Positions 45,619 to 55,803 are shown, numbered from the stretch's first letter. The stretch: 64,000 bases of DNA from Bacteroidota bacterium (GCA_018267365.1 JAFDYQ010000023.1:1-64000), one strand, 5' to 3'. Numbers and translations are program-made. The notes: generated by a model from the letters alone, not told the origin.

Positions 45619-48027
45619 ATGCAAAAGATACTTGTGTTGTTTTCTCTTTTCTTGCCGCTCGCTATGTCCGCCGCTTCAGATTCGGTAGTATGCCGCCTAT
45701 CTGATGCAGATGGCCGCTACCGGGAGCACAACTGTGACTTTACGCATATCAGTTTGGATGTACATTTTTTGCCTAAAGAGGGCAAGGTCATCGGCAAGGA
45801 AACACTTCTTTTCACGCCGATACAACCCCTTATTGATTCCGTATATCTCGATGCGCCCGGCATTCTTGTGAAGAAAGTCTTGCTGGACCATGCCTCTTTA
45901 AATGTAGCTTTTGATACAACGTCAGCAGGAGTTATTATCCGCTTCCCAAAGCAGAAACTAAAATGGGATGATAAGCACAGCCTCTATATAGAGTACGAAG
46001 CTTATCCCCGCAAAGGTCTTTACTTCATCGGTTGGAATGATGAAAGGAATCTATCTCGCAAGCAGATCTGGACACAAGGTCAGGGAGTGGATAATCGGTA
46101 CTGGTTCCCGTGCTACGATGATGTAGATGACAAGGTGGTCAGCGAGACGACCATTACATTTGATAAGGATTACACAGTAGTATCCAATGGTAATCTGCTT
46201 TCCACCAAGATCAATCCAGATAGCACCAAGACCTGGCACTACGCCATGACGCAGCCTCATGCTCCATATCTGGTCATGATAGCCATTGACAAGTACGCGT
46301 ACAAAGATTATAAAAGTGACAACGGCATCACCTCTCGGGAATACTACTACGCCAACCATCCTGAGGTAGAGGCCCCTACCTATCAGTACAGTAAAGAATT
46401 GATGGACTGGCTGCCAAAAGAGATCGGTGTACCTTTCCCATGGCAGACCTATGCCAATGTACCTGTGCAGGATTTCATGTTTGGTGCTATGGAAAATACT
46501 ACTGCTACTATCTATGGAGACTTCTACCAGTTGGATCGCCGCTCGCAGATAGAGCGTCCATATATAGGAGTGAATGCCCACGAGCTGACGCATCAGTGGT
46601 TTGGAGATCTGATCACAGAGTACAGCGCTACGCACCACTGGCTTCATGAGAGTTTTGCTACGTATTACTCCAAGATGTTTCTCCGCCATATATATGGAGA
46701 AGATCACTACCAGATGGCTATGCGCGGTGAGATGCTGCAGGCCATCCATGCGGATAATGAAAACAGATATCCTGTGGCCCACAGTCATGCAGGCACGGCC
46801 CGCCATTATCCTAAGGGCAGCTTTGTGATCGGGATGCTGCGATATGTGGTGGGGGATGAGATCTACCATCGGTCTATCGTAAACTATCTGCACAAGCATG
46901 CACACGGCAATGTAGATACGCATGACTTCTATCGCACCTTTATGGAGACAGCAGGTATCAATCCGGACTGGTTTTTTGATGAATGGATATATCATAGCGG
47001 CGTACCGGGCTTCTCTGTGAAGTATGAGGCAAAGGCGGACCAGACCGCTTTTTATATAGAGCAAACTCATCATACGGATTCACTCATACACTATTTTCGC
47101 ATGCCGGTGGTGATAGAGGTAGACTACACAGATCATACGCACGATAGCGTATGCAGCTGGGTGAGCAGCCGGTACGATACGATCTCAATACCCAATAAGA
47201 CCGGCAAGAAGATAGCCTACACTATCTTTGATCCGGGGGCTAATGTGATGAAGACAATGCATCTGGAGCATCCGTATCCGGAGCTACTCGCACAGGCTAC
47301 CTCCGCACGCAATATGATAGACCGCTATGATGCGGTGCAGGCGTTGCGTGACACCGCCCTTGACCGCAAGAGGAATGATCTCGTAAAGATTTTTAATACC
47401 GAGAAGAGCCACTACATCCGCTCTGAGGTGGTCTATCAGCTGCGTGGTGATAGCACTGCAGAAGGCATGGCGATAATCAGGCAGGCTGTGGCCGACCCTG
47501 ACTGGGATGTGCACCGTACTGTAGCCGAGCGATTGGATACGATCCGCCCGGAAGTGCTGACAGCCTACGAAAAGCTCCTGACGGATACTTCCTATTATAC
47601 TATAGAGATGGCACTCAGAAAACTTGTAAAGCAATATCCCGCTAATCAAAACCGCTATCTGGCCACAGTAAAGCACCTGCATGGCCTTTCTGAAAATGTA
47701 AGAATCACTTATCTGGAGCTAAAGGGGGCGGACAGTATCAATGTGGTCAAAGACGAGCTGGTGCGATATACCTCGCAGTCTTATGAATTTCGTACAAGGG
47801 TAAAGGCGATGGAGGCGCTGGAGCGGCTGGGCTACAGTGATGATGCGCTGATCCGAAATATGACGGATGCTATACTCAACCCGAATAGCCGGCTGGCCGG
47901 ACCCGCTGAGCGCGTTTTGGCCAAGCTATTTAAAAAGGAAGGAGTGAAGGATCAGTTCAAGAAATACTACCATAGCCAGACATGGCAAGACTGGCAGATG
48001 GATCGGCTCAAAGTTGTGGCGGAATAA
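45619..48027 (+). CDS. M1-family aminopeptidase, exported
   Basis: From the ATG at 45619 the product is 802 residues; a TTG at 45589 precedes the signal peptide (ILVLFSLFLPLAMSAA). The exopeptidase signature GAMENT is near residue 289. The zinc motif HELTHQWFGD (His321, His325) has the third ligand Glu344 18 residues on. A C-terminal helical (HEAT-like) segment follows residue 550. It should act in the periplasm or outside on peptide N-termini. No T9SS tail is present. Confidence 0.92.
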   Translation: MQKILVLFSLFLPLAMSAASDSVVCRLSDADGRYREHNCDFTHISLDVHFLPKEGKVIGKETLLFTPIQPLIDSVYLDAPGILVKKVLLDHASLNVAFDTTSAGVIIRFPKQKLKWDDKHSLYIEYEAYPRKGLYFIGWNDERNLSRKQIWTQGQGVDNRYWFPCYDDVDDKVVSETTITFDKDYTVVSNGNLLSTKINPDSTKTWHYAMTQPHAPYLVMIAIDKYAYKDYKSDNGITSREYYYANHPEVEAPTYQYSKELMDWLPKEIGVPFPWQTYANVPVQDFMFGAMENTTATIYGDFYQLDRRSQIERPYIGVNAHELTHQWFGDLITEYSATHHWLHESFATYYSKMFLRHIYGEDHYQMAMRGEMLQAIHADNENRYPVAHSHAGTARHYPKGSFVIGMLRYVVGDEIYHRSIVNYLHKHAHGNVDTHDFYRTFMETAGINPDWFFDEWIYHSGVPGFSVKYEAKADQTAFYIEQTHHTDSLIHYFRMPVVIEVDYTDHTHDSVCSWVSSRYDTISIPNKTGKKIAYTIFDPGANVMKTMHLEHPYPELLAQATSARNMIDRYDAVQALRDTALDRKRNDLVKIFNTEKSHYIRSEVVYQLRGDSTAEGMAIIRQAVADPDWDVHRTVAERLDTIRPEVLTAYEKLLTDTSYYTIEMALRKLVKQYPANQNRYLATVKHLHGLSENVRITYLELKGADSINVVKDELVRYTSQSYEFRTRVKAMEALERLGYSDDALIRNMTDAILNPNSRLAGPAERVLAKLFKKEGVKDQFKKYYHSQTWQDWQMDRLKVVAE

Positions 48028-48162
48028 CTTAATTACCCTATCCGATTCTTTAAACATCTCATTTTTACCATTGGTTAAAAGTAGTTTCACATAGTGTGGT
48101 TGCAGATGTTTGTACATGAAAAATGAATGTTGTTAAAACATCTATTAATTAGGCTATTCTCT

Positions 48163-48170
48163 TAGTTTTG
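48163..48170 (+). promoter_or_regulatory. Putative -7 element of the M43 protease gene
   Basis: TAGTTTTG matches TAnnTTTG exactly and lies 22 bp before the ATG at 48192. The upstream frame extension begins inside it, which supports the later start. No -33 TTG is seen at normal spacing. Confidence 0.5.
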
Positions 48171-48191
48171 GGCCTCAATCACTCTCCTTCA

Positions 48192-50252
48192 ATGAAGAAA
48201 ATATTACTCGGAGCATTGAGTTTGCTCACCTGCTGTGGTGCTAGTGCCCAGCGAACCTGTAATACTATGAACGTACATCAGCGCCTCCTGCAGTCTGATC
48301 CGCAGTATGCGGCTCAAAGAGCAGCTCTGGAGCAACAGTCTCAGGCATATTCGGCGCAGTATCTACACGGGGCGCAGCGCAGTGTGATCACCATACCAGT
48401 AGTAGTCCACGTGATCTACAGAAATGCTGCCGGAAATATCAGTGATGCGCAGGTACAGTCGCAGATAGCCCGTCTCAATCTGGACTATCACAAGCTCAAT
48501 GCCGATACGGCTCATGTGCCTGCTGCGTGGTCTCCTCTCATAGCTGACTGCAATATCCAGTTCTGCCTGGCTCAGCGCGATCCTGCTGGCCTGCCTACCA
48601 ACGGTATAGTGCGCAGGCAGACCACCGTGACATCCTGGCTGGACGATGACAAGGTGAAGTATACTGCGCAGGGTGGAGATGATGCCTGGCCGGCATCTTC
48701 GTACCTTAATATCTGGGTATGCGATCTGGGCCAGAGTTTGCTCGGATACTCTCAGTTTCCCGGCGGCCCGGCGGCCACAGATGGATGTGTGATCCTCAAT
48801 ACTGCCTTTGGCGATCACACTGGTACTGTGCAAGCGCCATTTAATATAGGACGTACGGTGACACATGAGGTAGGCCACTGGCTCAATTTATACCACACAT
48901 GGGGTGACGACAATGGCGCATGCACAGGCTCTGACCTGGTGGCCGATACTCCTAACGAGGCAGACGCTACCTATGGCGCGCCGACCTTCCCGCTCACGGA
49001 CAATTGCAGCGGTACCTCCCCGGGAGTTATGTTTATGAACTATATGGATTACTGTGATGATACCGCTTTATACATGTTCACAGTAGGTCAGAATGTCCGC
49101 ATCCAGGCCAATTTTGGTGTGGGTGGTGGACATGCCGCTATACTCAACTCTCTGGGGTGCGTAGCGCCGGGGGGAGGACCGTATGCCAACTTTACGGCAG
49201 ACAAGCTGAATATCTGTGCAGGAGATGTAGTACAGTTCACTGATATGTCTATAGATACCCCTACTATCTATCAGTGGACATTTCCTGGTGGCACACCGTC
49301 CACCTCTACAGATGTCAATCCTCTCGTGACTTACAATACGCCTGGTACATATGATGTGACCCTGACGGTGACTAAAGATACCAGACGCAATACCAAGACC
49401 ATATCAGGATATATTTCCGTGAAAGGTACCTCGGCACTACCGTTGGCCGAAGGCTTTGAGGGGACTTTCCCACCTGCAGGCTGGTCTGTGACTAATCCTG
49501 ACAATCAGACAGGATGGGCACAAAAATCTACTGCCGGAGGATTCGGGCAGTCTACTAGCAGTGCCTATCTGGACAACTACACCCAAACGAATATCCGTGG
49601 TCAATATGACTATATCTACACACCTGTACTCGATTTCACGCAGGGTATCACAGCAGATAGCAAGTTGAAATTTGACTACGCATATGCGCAGAAGAGATCT
49701 ACGTCAAAGGATTCTCTCTTTGTGCAGTACTCGGCAGACTGCGGTGCTACCTGGACCACTATCTGGAAGAATGGTAGCGCAGGTCTGGCCACCGCTCATG
49801 CTCTCTATGGCAATTCGGTCTTCGTGCCAACTGATACTAACTGGGTGCGCGACTCTACGATTTCCCTGGCCTCTATGAATGGCCTGGCAGGCGTGCAATT
49901 TGCCTTTGTCAACCTAAGCAATCACGGCAATGCCATCTATCTGGATAATGTCAATATTGATGCCGTGGTACAGCCGCATACAGGAGTAGCCACGATAGCT
50001 GACGCTGCCAAAGTAAGCGTAGTGCCAAATCCTGCAAAGGACAAATGCGCTGTATTTATAGACCTCCAAGAGCAGGAGGCTGTGAGCCTATCTCTGTACA
50101 ATGTGATCGGCCAGCAAGTTTGGGTACATGATATGGGCATAGTGAGCAGTACCTCGCAGACCATAGACCTCTCTGCCTACCCTGCGGGTGTCTATACTGT
50201 AAGGGTTCAGGCTGGCGAAAAGTCCTATACCAGAAAGGTGGTAAAAGAATAA
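48192..50252 (+). CDS. Secreted M43 (pappalysin-like) metalloprotease, T9SS
   Basis: From the ATG at 48192 the product is 686 residues with a signal peptide ending GASAQ. The catalytic site is HEVGHWLNLYHTWG (His225; HExxHxxGxxH metzincin), with Met-turn MNYMDY and conserved GDLVADTPNE-type stretch SDLVADTPNE. A PKD domain (about 330-405, YANFTADKLNICAGDVVQFT) and an MAM-like beta-sandwich (about 420-590) follow. The last about 75 residues (VVPNPAKDKCAV, then YTVRVQAGEKSYTRKVVK) are a T9SS sorting domain. It is likely a cell-surface or secreted protease. Confidence 0.93.
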   Translation: MKKILLGALSLLTCCGASAQRTCNTMNVHQRLLQSDPQYAAQRAALEQQSQAYSAQYLHGAQRSVITIPVVVHVIYRNAAGNISDAQVQSQIARLNLDYHKLNADTAHVPAAWSPLIADCNIQFCLAQRDPAGLPTNGIVRRQTTVTSWLDDDKVKYTAQGGDDAWPASSYLNIWVCDLGQSLLGYSQFPGGPAATDGCVILNTAFGDHTGTVQAPFNIGRTVTHEVGHWLNLYHTWGDDNGACTGSDLVADTPNEADATYGAPTFPLTDNCSGTSPGVMFMNYMDYCDDTALYMFTVGQNVRIQANFGVGGGHAAILNSLGCVAPGGGPYANFTADKLNICAGDVVQFTDMSIDTPTIYQWTFPGGTPSTSTDVNPLVTYNTPGTYDVTLTVTKDTRRNTKTISGYISVKGTSALPLAEGFEGTFPPAGWSVTNPDNQTGWAQKSTAGGFGQSTSSAYLDNYTQTNIRGQYDYIYTPVLDFTQGITADSKLKFDYAYAQKRSTSKDSLFVQYSADCGATWTTIWKNGSAGLATAHALYGNSVFVPTDTNWVRDSTISLASMNGLAGVQFAFVNLSNHGNAIYLDNVNIDAVVQPHTGVATIADAAKVSVVPNPAKDKCAVFIDLQEQEAVSLSLYNVIGQQVWVHDMGIVSSTSQTIDLSAYPAGVYTVRVQAGEKSYTRKVVKE

Positions 50253-50280
50253 TGTCAATATTACATATGTAATAAGCCTA

Positions 50281-50313
50281 ATGGGCCTGATCACTATCAG
50301 GCCCATTTTTTTT
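50281..50313 (+). terminator. Rho-independent terminator
   Basis: ATGGGCCTGAT-CACT-ATCAGGCCCAT is a perfect 11-bp stem followed by eight T. It ends the protease gene. The following 167 bp to 50480 show nothing recognisable. Confidence 0.9.
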
Positions 50314-50480
50314 ACCTACAAAAAGGCATGATACTCCTCTGAAAACGGCCAAAACGCATCGGGCTGCGTTATCTTAGTAGCGACTGATACTCCATACCAC
50401 TGAAGCACATGGATCCAGAAGGATTTTGACGTGGGTATCGTCTAAACTGCTGAAGCTTTTTATTACACATAAATCACTGA

Positions 50481-52001
50481 GTGTTGGGTATACGTACCAT
50501 CAGCATATTATTGTTTTGCCTGCAAGCAGCTCTTCTGAGCATGGATGTACGTGGGCAGAGTGAGGCTACCACACAGGCACAGCAGCTGGTGGCGCAGCAC
50601 AGGTTTCGTCAGGCTGAGAAAGTACTGCGGCCAGAAGCATCTGGTAGCGGCGATGTCTCGACCCTGTGGTATTACGCTCAGGTAGCGCACTGGGCCGGGC
50701 GTGACAAGGCCTCGGCGAAAAGCTTTGGGCTGGCACTGAACGAAGATGCGGGTAATGTCAAACTACGGCTGGATTATGCACGGATGCTATACGAGGCAGA
50801 GCGGCTGAATGCATCACTGAAGCAACTGGATAGAGTGATAAAAACGGATACAAGCAATGTAGAGGCACGACTGATCAGGAGCAATATTGCCCGCTGGTAT
50901 GGTCATCATAAGGCCGCACGTGCAGATGTGCAGGCAGTACTGCGGCTATACCCTGACAATGAGTCGGCGCAAAATAGCAGCCTGGCATTAGATGAAGCCG
51001 CGGCTCCATACCTGAAATACACCGTCGGCTATCAAAAGGATGATCAGCCCATGCAGGTGATAGGCAGCACAGTAGAGAGTGGCCTGTCATATTCCTGGCT
51101 GCTCAATCCCAAAGTGCAAGCTACTGACAGGGAGTTTTACGCAGCAGGCAAATGGAATGTCACGCTCGCTGCTGGTATCGGCAATAAATTCGTATTTGGC
51201 CGGACAGGCACAGATGTCTCACTTGCTGCCGGCGTATTCAAGAATTTTAGTGCCGGTGCAGACTGGACAGGAGATGTGACCATTCACCAGAAGCTTTATA
51301 AATATATTTCACTGCAGCTACAGGCTAATAGGAATCCCTATCTCAGTACTGTGAGTAGCGCCTCACTATCCTTGATGCAGAATACGCTCGGGGCATCTTT
51401 GATACTGGACAAATCAAATAGCTGGACGGCACAGGCAGGCTATACCTATCAGTTTTTTAATGATCATAATCCGATGCAGACGGCCTATGTCTGGGCGCTC
51501 TCTCAGCCTGTCCGGGCATCAGTGTTTAGCTTCCGCTTCGGGTATGGCTACCGGTACGCTACTACGGCACACAGCACCTATCGCTCTGCCAGGACACTCA
51601 GTGAGATACTAGCCAACTATACATCCGGCGAGCAGATCACAGGTGTGTATGATCCATACTTCACACCGGTAAAACAGCACACGCACTCCCTCATAGTCTC
51701 CATCGGTATCAAACCAGCAAAGTTTGTGTCTATAGGGCTGAAGGGAGATGTCGGATTCTATGCTCAGGGGCAGAATCCATACCTCTATCTGGACCAGACA
51801 CCGGTAGATGGGATCTATATCGCCTCAGGATCTTACAAAGAAGTTTTTCACCCCTATCGCCTTTCTGCCAATATAGATTTCAAGCTATCCCGCAAGGTGT
51901 CATTGGGTGCTGACTATGCCTACACCAGCGCTTTCTTCTATACCAGTCACTACACCACGGTCCATTTGCTCATCACATTTCTACGGCATGGCAGCAGATA
52001 G
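50481..52001 (+). CDS. TPR + outer-membrane beta-barrel (YaiO-like) export porin
   Basis: The 506-residue protein starts at GTG 50481 (TTG 50484 possible). A signal peptide ends DVRGQ. Three TPR units (about 30-165, for example QQLVAQHRFRQAEKVLRPEA) precede a 12- to 16-strand barrel (about 175-506). The architecture matches YaiO/BcsC/PgaA-type polysaccharide exporters. It overlaps the glycosyltransferase gene by 14 bp, and a GH26 gene follows, so it likely exports the polymer made by that synthase. Confidence 0.8.
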   Translation: MLGIRTISILLFCLQAALLSMDVRGQSEATTQAQQLVAQHRFRQAEKVLRPEASGSGDVSTLWYYAQVAHWAGRDKASAKSFGLALNEDAGNVKLRLDYARMLYEAERLNASLKQLDRVIKTDTSNVEARLIRSNIARWYGHHKAARADVQAVLRLYPDNESAQNSSLALDEAAAPYLKYTVGYQKDDQPMQVIGSTVESGLSYSWLLNPKVQATDREFYAAGKWNVTLAAGIGNKFVFGRTGTDVSLAAGVFKNFSAGADWTGDVTIHQKLYKYISLQLQANRNPYLSTVSSASLSLMQNTLGASLILDKSNSWTAQAGYTYQFFNDHNPMQTAYVWALSQPVRASVFSFRFGYGYRYATTAHSTYRSARTLSEILANYTSGEQITGVYDPYFTPVKQHTHSLIVSIGIKPAKFVSIGLKGDVGFYAQGQNPYLYLDQTPVDGIYIASGSYKEVFHPYRLSANIDFKLSRKVSLGADYAYTSAFFYTSHYTTVHLLITFLRHGSR

Positions 52002-53613
52002 CAAAAGTTTCTGGCAATACCGTGAGGCGCTGCAGGCTACGGCGCGAGAGAAGTTTCTGCTCGGGGCGCTGGTAGTGGGTGGCTGCATCAGTATCCTGCT
52101 GCTGGCAGACTGGTGGTTTCGGGAGGAGCATGTGGCCTCCATACCTCTATTCGTCATACTATCCGCTATACTCTGGTGGGGCATGCTGCGCATGGTCATC
52201 ATCTGGATCAACTACCTGCATATCAGCAAACCTGCCTACAGACCTGCGCCGCAGGGCAAACGTGTAGCTATCTTCACTACCAGTAGCCCCGGCGAGCCGC
52301 TGAGTATGTTTGACAAGACACTGGCTGCCTGCGCACGTATCAGATACCCGCACACCACCTATCTGCTGGACGATACCCGTGACCCGCGCTACCGCGAGGT
52401 AGCCGAGCGCAATGGGGCGGTGTGGCTGGAGCTGGTGGGCCTGCCCGGAGCCAAGGCCGGCAAGATCAACGGCGCGCTGAAACTAACTGACGAAGAGTTT
52501 ATCCTCGTGCTGGATCCTGACCACATCCCATTCCCCAACTTTATAGATGAGGTACTTGGCTACTTTGATGATCCGGAGGTAGGCTATGTGCAGGTGTCAC
52601 AGGCTTATTATAATCAATACCGCTCCTTTACCGCACAGGGGGCTGCTGAACAGACTTACGGCTTTTATGGACCTACTCAGATGGGCATGCACGGCATAGG
52701 CGGCTCGGTAGCTATCGGTGCTAACTGTACCTTTCGCCGCGAGGCGCTGGAGAGTATCGGTGGGCATGGTCACGGCCTGGCAGAGGACCTGGTCACCGCT
52801 ATACGCATACATGGCGCGGGATGGAAGAGTATCTACTCACCCATAGTGGTGAGCCGGGGGCTCGTGCCGGAGGACTTCGGCTCCTTCTGCAAGCAGCAGC
52901 TCAAGTGGGCGAGAGGCGTACATGAGGTGCTCTTTGCAGAGGTGCCCCGCCTATTCAGAGATCTGACCAACTGGCAGAAGCTCTCCTATATTACCATAGG
53001 GACCTACTACCTGGCGGGCCTTACTACCTTTCTATTCCTGCTGATACCGTTTTTATTTTTCTGGTTTGGACTGCTGCCTGCGCGTATGGAGTTTGTACCG
53101 TTTCTGGTGCACTGGCTGCCGGTAGCCATCTTTGGCGTAGCCATCTATCTCTACGTGCAGCTATGGATGTGCCATCCCGCCTCAGAGCGCGGTATACACT
53201 GGCGCGGTATGGTGCTGAAGTTTGCCTGCTTCCCGGTATTCCTCATGGGCTTTGTCCTCTCGCTGATAGATCATCCTATACCATATATCCCTACGGCCAA
53301 GCAATCTGTGAAAGGGTTCACGCCCTTTGCCCGTCCACTCATCGCGCATATTGTACTCTTCCTGGTCACGATACTGTATATCGTCTTCCATCGCAGCTTT
53401 ATCATGCATGAGGCAGCGCTGGAGCTGACCAGCGAGAGGACGTGGAGCATGGTGGGCTTTGCCGGTATAGCCTTTCTGATGAGTTGCGGAGGCATGGTAG
53501 CGGTCATAGAGTCACAGGATCTACCCGAGGAAGACCCGTGGGATAGTGTAGACCTGGACCTGATAGTGGAGAAAAATCAAGATCGCATTGATACTATTAC
53601 AAGACCGTTTTAA
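51988..53613 (+). CDS. Cellulose-synthase-like processive GT2 glycosyltransferase
   Basis: From the ATG at 51988 the enzyme is 541 residues; the frame upstream to 51907 lies within the previous gene. Two membrane helices precede a GT2 domain with LLDDTRD, the DxD-type VLDPDH, GLAEDL as the catalytic-base triad and QQLKWARG in place of QxxRW. Several helices follow. Lys for Arg in the QxxRW motif is a variation worth noting. It should polymerise a beta-glucan or mannan-type polymer at the inner membrane, for export by the upstream barrel protein. No PilZ domain is visible. Confidence 0.87.
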   Translation: MAADSKSFWQYREALQATAREKFLLGALVVGGCISILLLADWWFREEHVASIPLFVILSAILWWGMLRMVIIWINYLHISKPAYRPAPQGKRVAIFTTSSPGEPLSMFDKTLAACARIRYPHTTYLLDDTRDPRYREVAERNGAVWLELVGLPGAKAGKINGALKLTDEEFILVLDPDHIPFPNFIDEVLGYFDDPEVGYVQVSQAYYNQYRSFTAQGAAEQTYGFYGPTQMGMHGIGGSVAIGANCTFRREALESIGGHGHGLAEDLVTAIRIHGAGWKSIYSPIVVSRGLVPEDFGSFCKQQLKWARGVHEVLFAEVPRLFRDLTNWQKLSYITIGTYYLAGLTTFLFLLIPFLFFWFGLLPARMEFVPFLVHWLPVAIFGVAIYLYVQLWMCHPASERGIHWRGMVLKFACFPVFLMGFVLSLIDHPIPYIPTAKQSVKGFTPFARPLIAHIVLFLVTILYIVFHRSFIMHEAALELTSERTWSMVGFAGIAFLMSCGGMVAVIESQDLPEEDPWDSVDLDLIVEKNQDRIDTITRPF

Positions 53614-53623
53614 CTTCAACTAA

Positions 53624-54808
53624 ATGAGGAAAGTTATGTATCGAATCACGCTTACAGTACTTGCCTTTGGCATCGGTATCGCGCTGGTCATGGCGCTGAC
53701 CTATGCCGGCCAGAAATCTTCAGGGCCGATAGAAGATGCAGTGACCACTATCGGCACCAAGGTGACTGAGATAGAGCACGAGGTGGTAGTATCCACGCAG
53801 GAGAAATCACGCGCAGACTATCTGAGCTGGCTGAATGCCTACCGCATAGGCAGCTATCGGATCAGCCATCCTGATACGATCCTCTGGGGCGCATACGACA
53901 ATACGCTCTCAGACTCCTACGAGCCGATAGTATCCCTGGAGGATACGCTTCATATGAAGTTTGCAGTGGTGCAGATCTATAGCGCCTGGGGTAGCAAGCC
54001 GAATGAGAAGTTTCCCTTCAACGAGGCAAAGGCCATCTATGACCTCGGATCGATACCTATGATCACTTGGGAGCCGTGGCTGAATGATTTTGATAATGAA
54101 AAGTTTCCTACCAAAGGCGACATCACAAACCGAAACTGGGGTGGCATGAAGGCCATCGCTGCCGGTGAGTATGATATTTATATAGATGAGTGGGCACAGC
54201 GCGTCAAAGTTTTCGGGGCAAATATATACCTCCGACTCGGCCACGAGATGAATGATCCATACCGCTATCCTTGGGGCCCGCAGAATAACAAGCCCGAAGA
54301 ATACATAGCTGCATGGAAACATGTGCATGACCGATTCATAGCGGTGGGGGCAAAGAATGTGCAGTGGATATGGAGCCCGCATCCTGCCTACAAGCAGTTC
54401 GATGAGTACTATCCCGGAGATGCATATGTAGACTGGCTGGGTATCCCTACGTTGAACTACGGTACCGTAGCTCCGTGGAGCCAGTGGTGGAGCTTTCACG
54501 ATATCTTTGGTGTATACTATGACAGCCTTGCGGTTTTCAAGAAACCTATCATGCTCTCTGAGATCGGATGCCTGAGAGTAGGCGGTAGCAGGGAGAAATG
54601 GTTTGGCGATGCGCTGGCAGATCTGCCTGCAAAGTACCCGCTGGTCAAGGCTATACTCTTCTATCACTCCAGCAGTGACAATACGACGATGGACAAGAGC
54701 CTCGACTGGACCCTGCTACGAGATAAGCCGACCATACAGGCCATAAGGACAGTAGTGGGCCGGTGGAAGCTGCCGCCGATGCGACAACCAGCCGCCAAAA
54801 CGCCCTAG
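53624..54808 (+). CDS. Membrane-anchored GH26 glycoside hydrolase
   Basis: The 394-residue protein has a single N-terminal membrane helix (TLTVLAFGIGIALVMALTYA) and a periplasmic GH26-type domain from about residue 80. The acid/base Glu is in YLRLGHEMND, the nucleophile Glu in PIMLSEIG, and WSPHPAYK with WEPWLND line the cleft. GH26 includes beta-mannanases and lichenase-type beta-1,3-1,4-glucanases. In this synthase operon it probably trims or proofreads the polymer, as BcsZ does for cellulose. Confidence 0.85.
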   Translation: MRKVMYRITLTVLAFGIGIALVMALTYAGQKSSGPIEDAVTTIGTKVTEIEHEVVVSTQEKSRADYLSWLNAYRIGSYRISHPDTILWGAYDNTLSDSYEPIVSLEDTLHMKFAVVQIYSAWGSKPNEKFPFNEAKAIYDLGSIPMITWEPWLNDFDNEKFPTKGDITNRNWGGMKAIAAGEYDIYIDEWAQRVKVFGANIYLRLGHEMNDPYRYPWGPQNNKPEEYIAAWKHVHDRFIAVGAKNVQWIWSPHPAYKQFDEYYPGDAYVDWLGIPTLNYGTVAPWSQWWSFHDIFGVYYDSLAVFKKPIMLSEIGCLRVGGSREKWFGDALADLPAKYPLVKAILFYHSSSDNTTMDKSLDWTLLRDKPTIQAIRTVVGRWKLPPMRQPAAKTP

Positions 54809-54831
54809 CCCCCTATCCGGGCACACAGTGG

Positions 54832-55764
54832 CTATAGCTCTACTATCTTTTTACTTTTCGGATTCACATCTTCCGGCAGTGAGCGGATGATCTCCTCCTG
54901 TATACGCTGTAGTAGTACGTGGCGCGGGAAAGAGTCCTTGGTCACCAGGCTGATCTCCCTCACAGGCTTCGGATTGCTAAACTCGCGTACTTTCTTCTTC
55001 TGATTAGGCTTCAGGTTGAGCATAGCCAGGTGTGGGATGATGGTGATACCGTCATAGCGGTCTACCAGGTTGATCAGTGTCTCTATACTGCCTGCCTCAT
55101 AGTGCAGCATCTCGGTATCGCTGTTTTGCTGCTTTAGCTCGCAGAGATTGAATATCTGGCTGCGCAGGCAGTGGCCCTCCTGTAGTAGCCAGAGGTGATC
55201 AGGGTTGATCTGTTTTGGCAGCAGGTACTTCTTGTTTGACAGCTTCTCACTCTGCGATACATAGGCATAGAAGGCCTCATAAAAGAGCACATGCTCCTGC
55301 AGGGCAGGCTCGTGCAGGGGAGTGGCTAGCAGGCCCATCTCCAGCTTGCCTGATCTCAGCGCAGCGATGATCTCATCCGTCACCATCTCTCGTACGTATA
55401 GCTTCAGCCGGGGAAACTTCTCCGAAAAGTTCTGGAGGACCAGAGGCAGCAGATAGGGCGCGAGGGTAGGGATGATACCGATATGCAGGTCACCGGTGAT
55501 CTCTCCCTTTAGCTCCTGTGAGTAGTCGCGCAGGTGAGAGGCCTCTGCCAGTATCACCTTGGCCCTGCGGATGATCTCCTCGCCCTCAGGTGTAGGCTGT
55601 ATGGGGTGCTTGGCCCGGTCAAATATCTTGAGCCCCAGCTCGTCCTCGAGCTTCTGGATCATCATACTGAGCGTAGGCTGAGTCACAAAGCTGTGCTCTG
55701 CTGCACGGGCAAAGTGACGGTGCTGATCTACGGCTATGATATACTCTAGTTGTTGCAGATTCAT
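54832..55764 (-). CDS. oxyR: OxyR, LysR-type H2O2 sensor/regulator
   Basis: The 310-residue protein has an N-terminal winged HTH (LEYIIAVDQHRHFARAAEHS, QPTLSMMIQKLEDELG). The effector domain contains EGHCLRSQIFNLCEL, two cysteines nine residues apart like Cys199 and Cys208 of E. coli OxyR, which form the H2O2-induced disulphide. An OxyR-like box lies 5 bp upstream of its start codon, so autoregulation is expected. A short divergent transcription unit follows. Confidence 0.93.
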   Translation of the reverse strand: MNLQQLEYIIAVDQHRHFARAAEHSFVTQPTLSMMIQKLEDELGLKIFDRAKHPIQPTPEGEEIIRRAKVILAEASHLRDYSQELKGEITGDLHIGIIPTLAPYLLPLVLQNFSEKFPRLKLYVREMVTDEIIAALRSGKLEMGLLATPLHEPALQEHVLFYEAFYAYVSQSEKLSNKKYLLPKQINPDHLWLLQEGHCLRSQIFNLCELKQQNSDTEMLHYEAGSIETLINLVDRYDGITIIPHLAMLNLKPNQKKKVREFSNPKPVREISLVTKDSFPRHVLLQRIQEEIIRSLPEDVNPKSKKIVEL

Positions 55765-55768
55765 GTCG

Positions 55769-55783
55769 ATAGCTTTTATCTAT
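55769..55783 (+). promoter_or_regulatory. OxyR-box-like site between oxyR and divergent unit
   Basis: ATAGCTTTTATCTAT matches one half of the E. coli OxyR consensus ATAGnTnnnAnCTAT at every defined position. A weaker second half (ATAAAAATTATCAGT) follows after 6 bp. It lies 5 bp upstream of the oxyR ATG and about 20 bp from the -33 box of the divergent promoter. Confidence 0.6.
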
Positions 55784-55803
55784 TGCAAGATAAAAATTAT
55801 CAG

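Noticed and set aside
46051..47073. 340-residue minus-strand ORF
   Set aside because: Antisense to the M1 aminopeptidase, which has GAMEN and HExxH motifs; the reverse frame is incidental.
50314..50480. Possible riboswitch upstream of the polysaccharide operon
   Set aside because: I looked for a c-di-GMP (GEMM) type core and found no convincing conserved bases or paired stems.
53909..54667. 252-residue minus-strand ORF
   Set aside because: Antisense to the GH26 gene; composition reflects the complementary coding strand.
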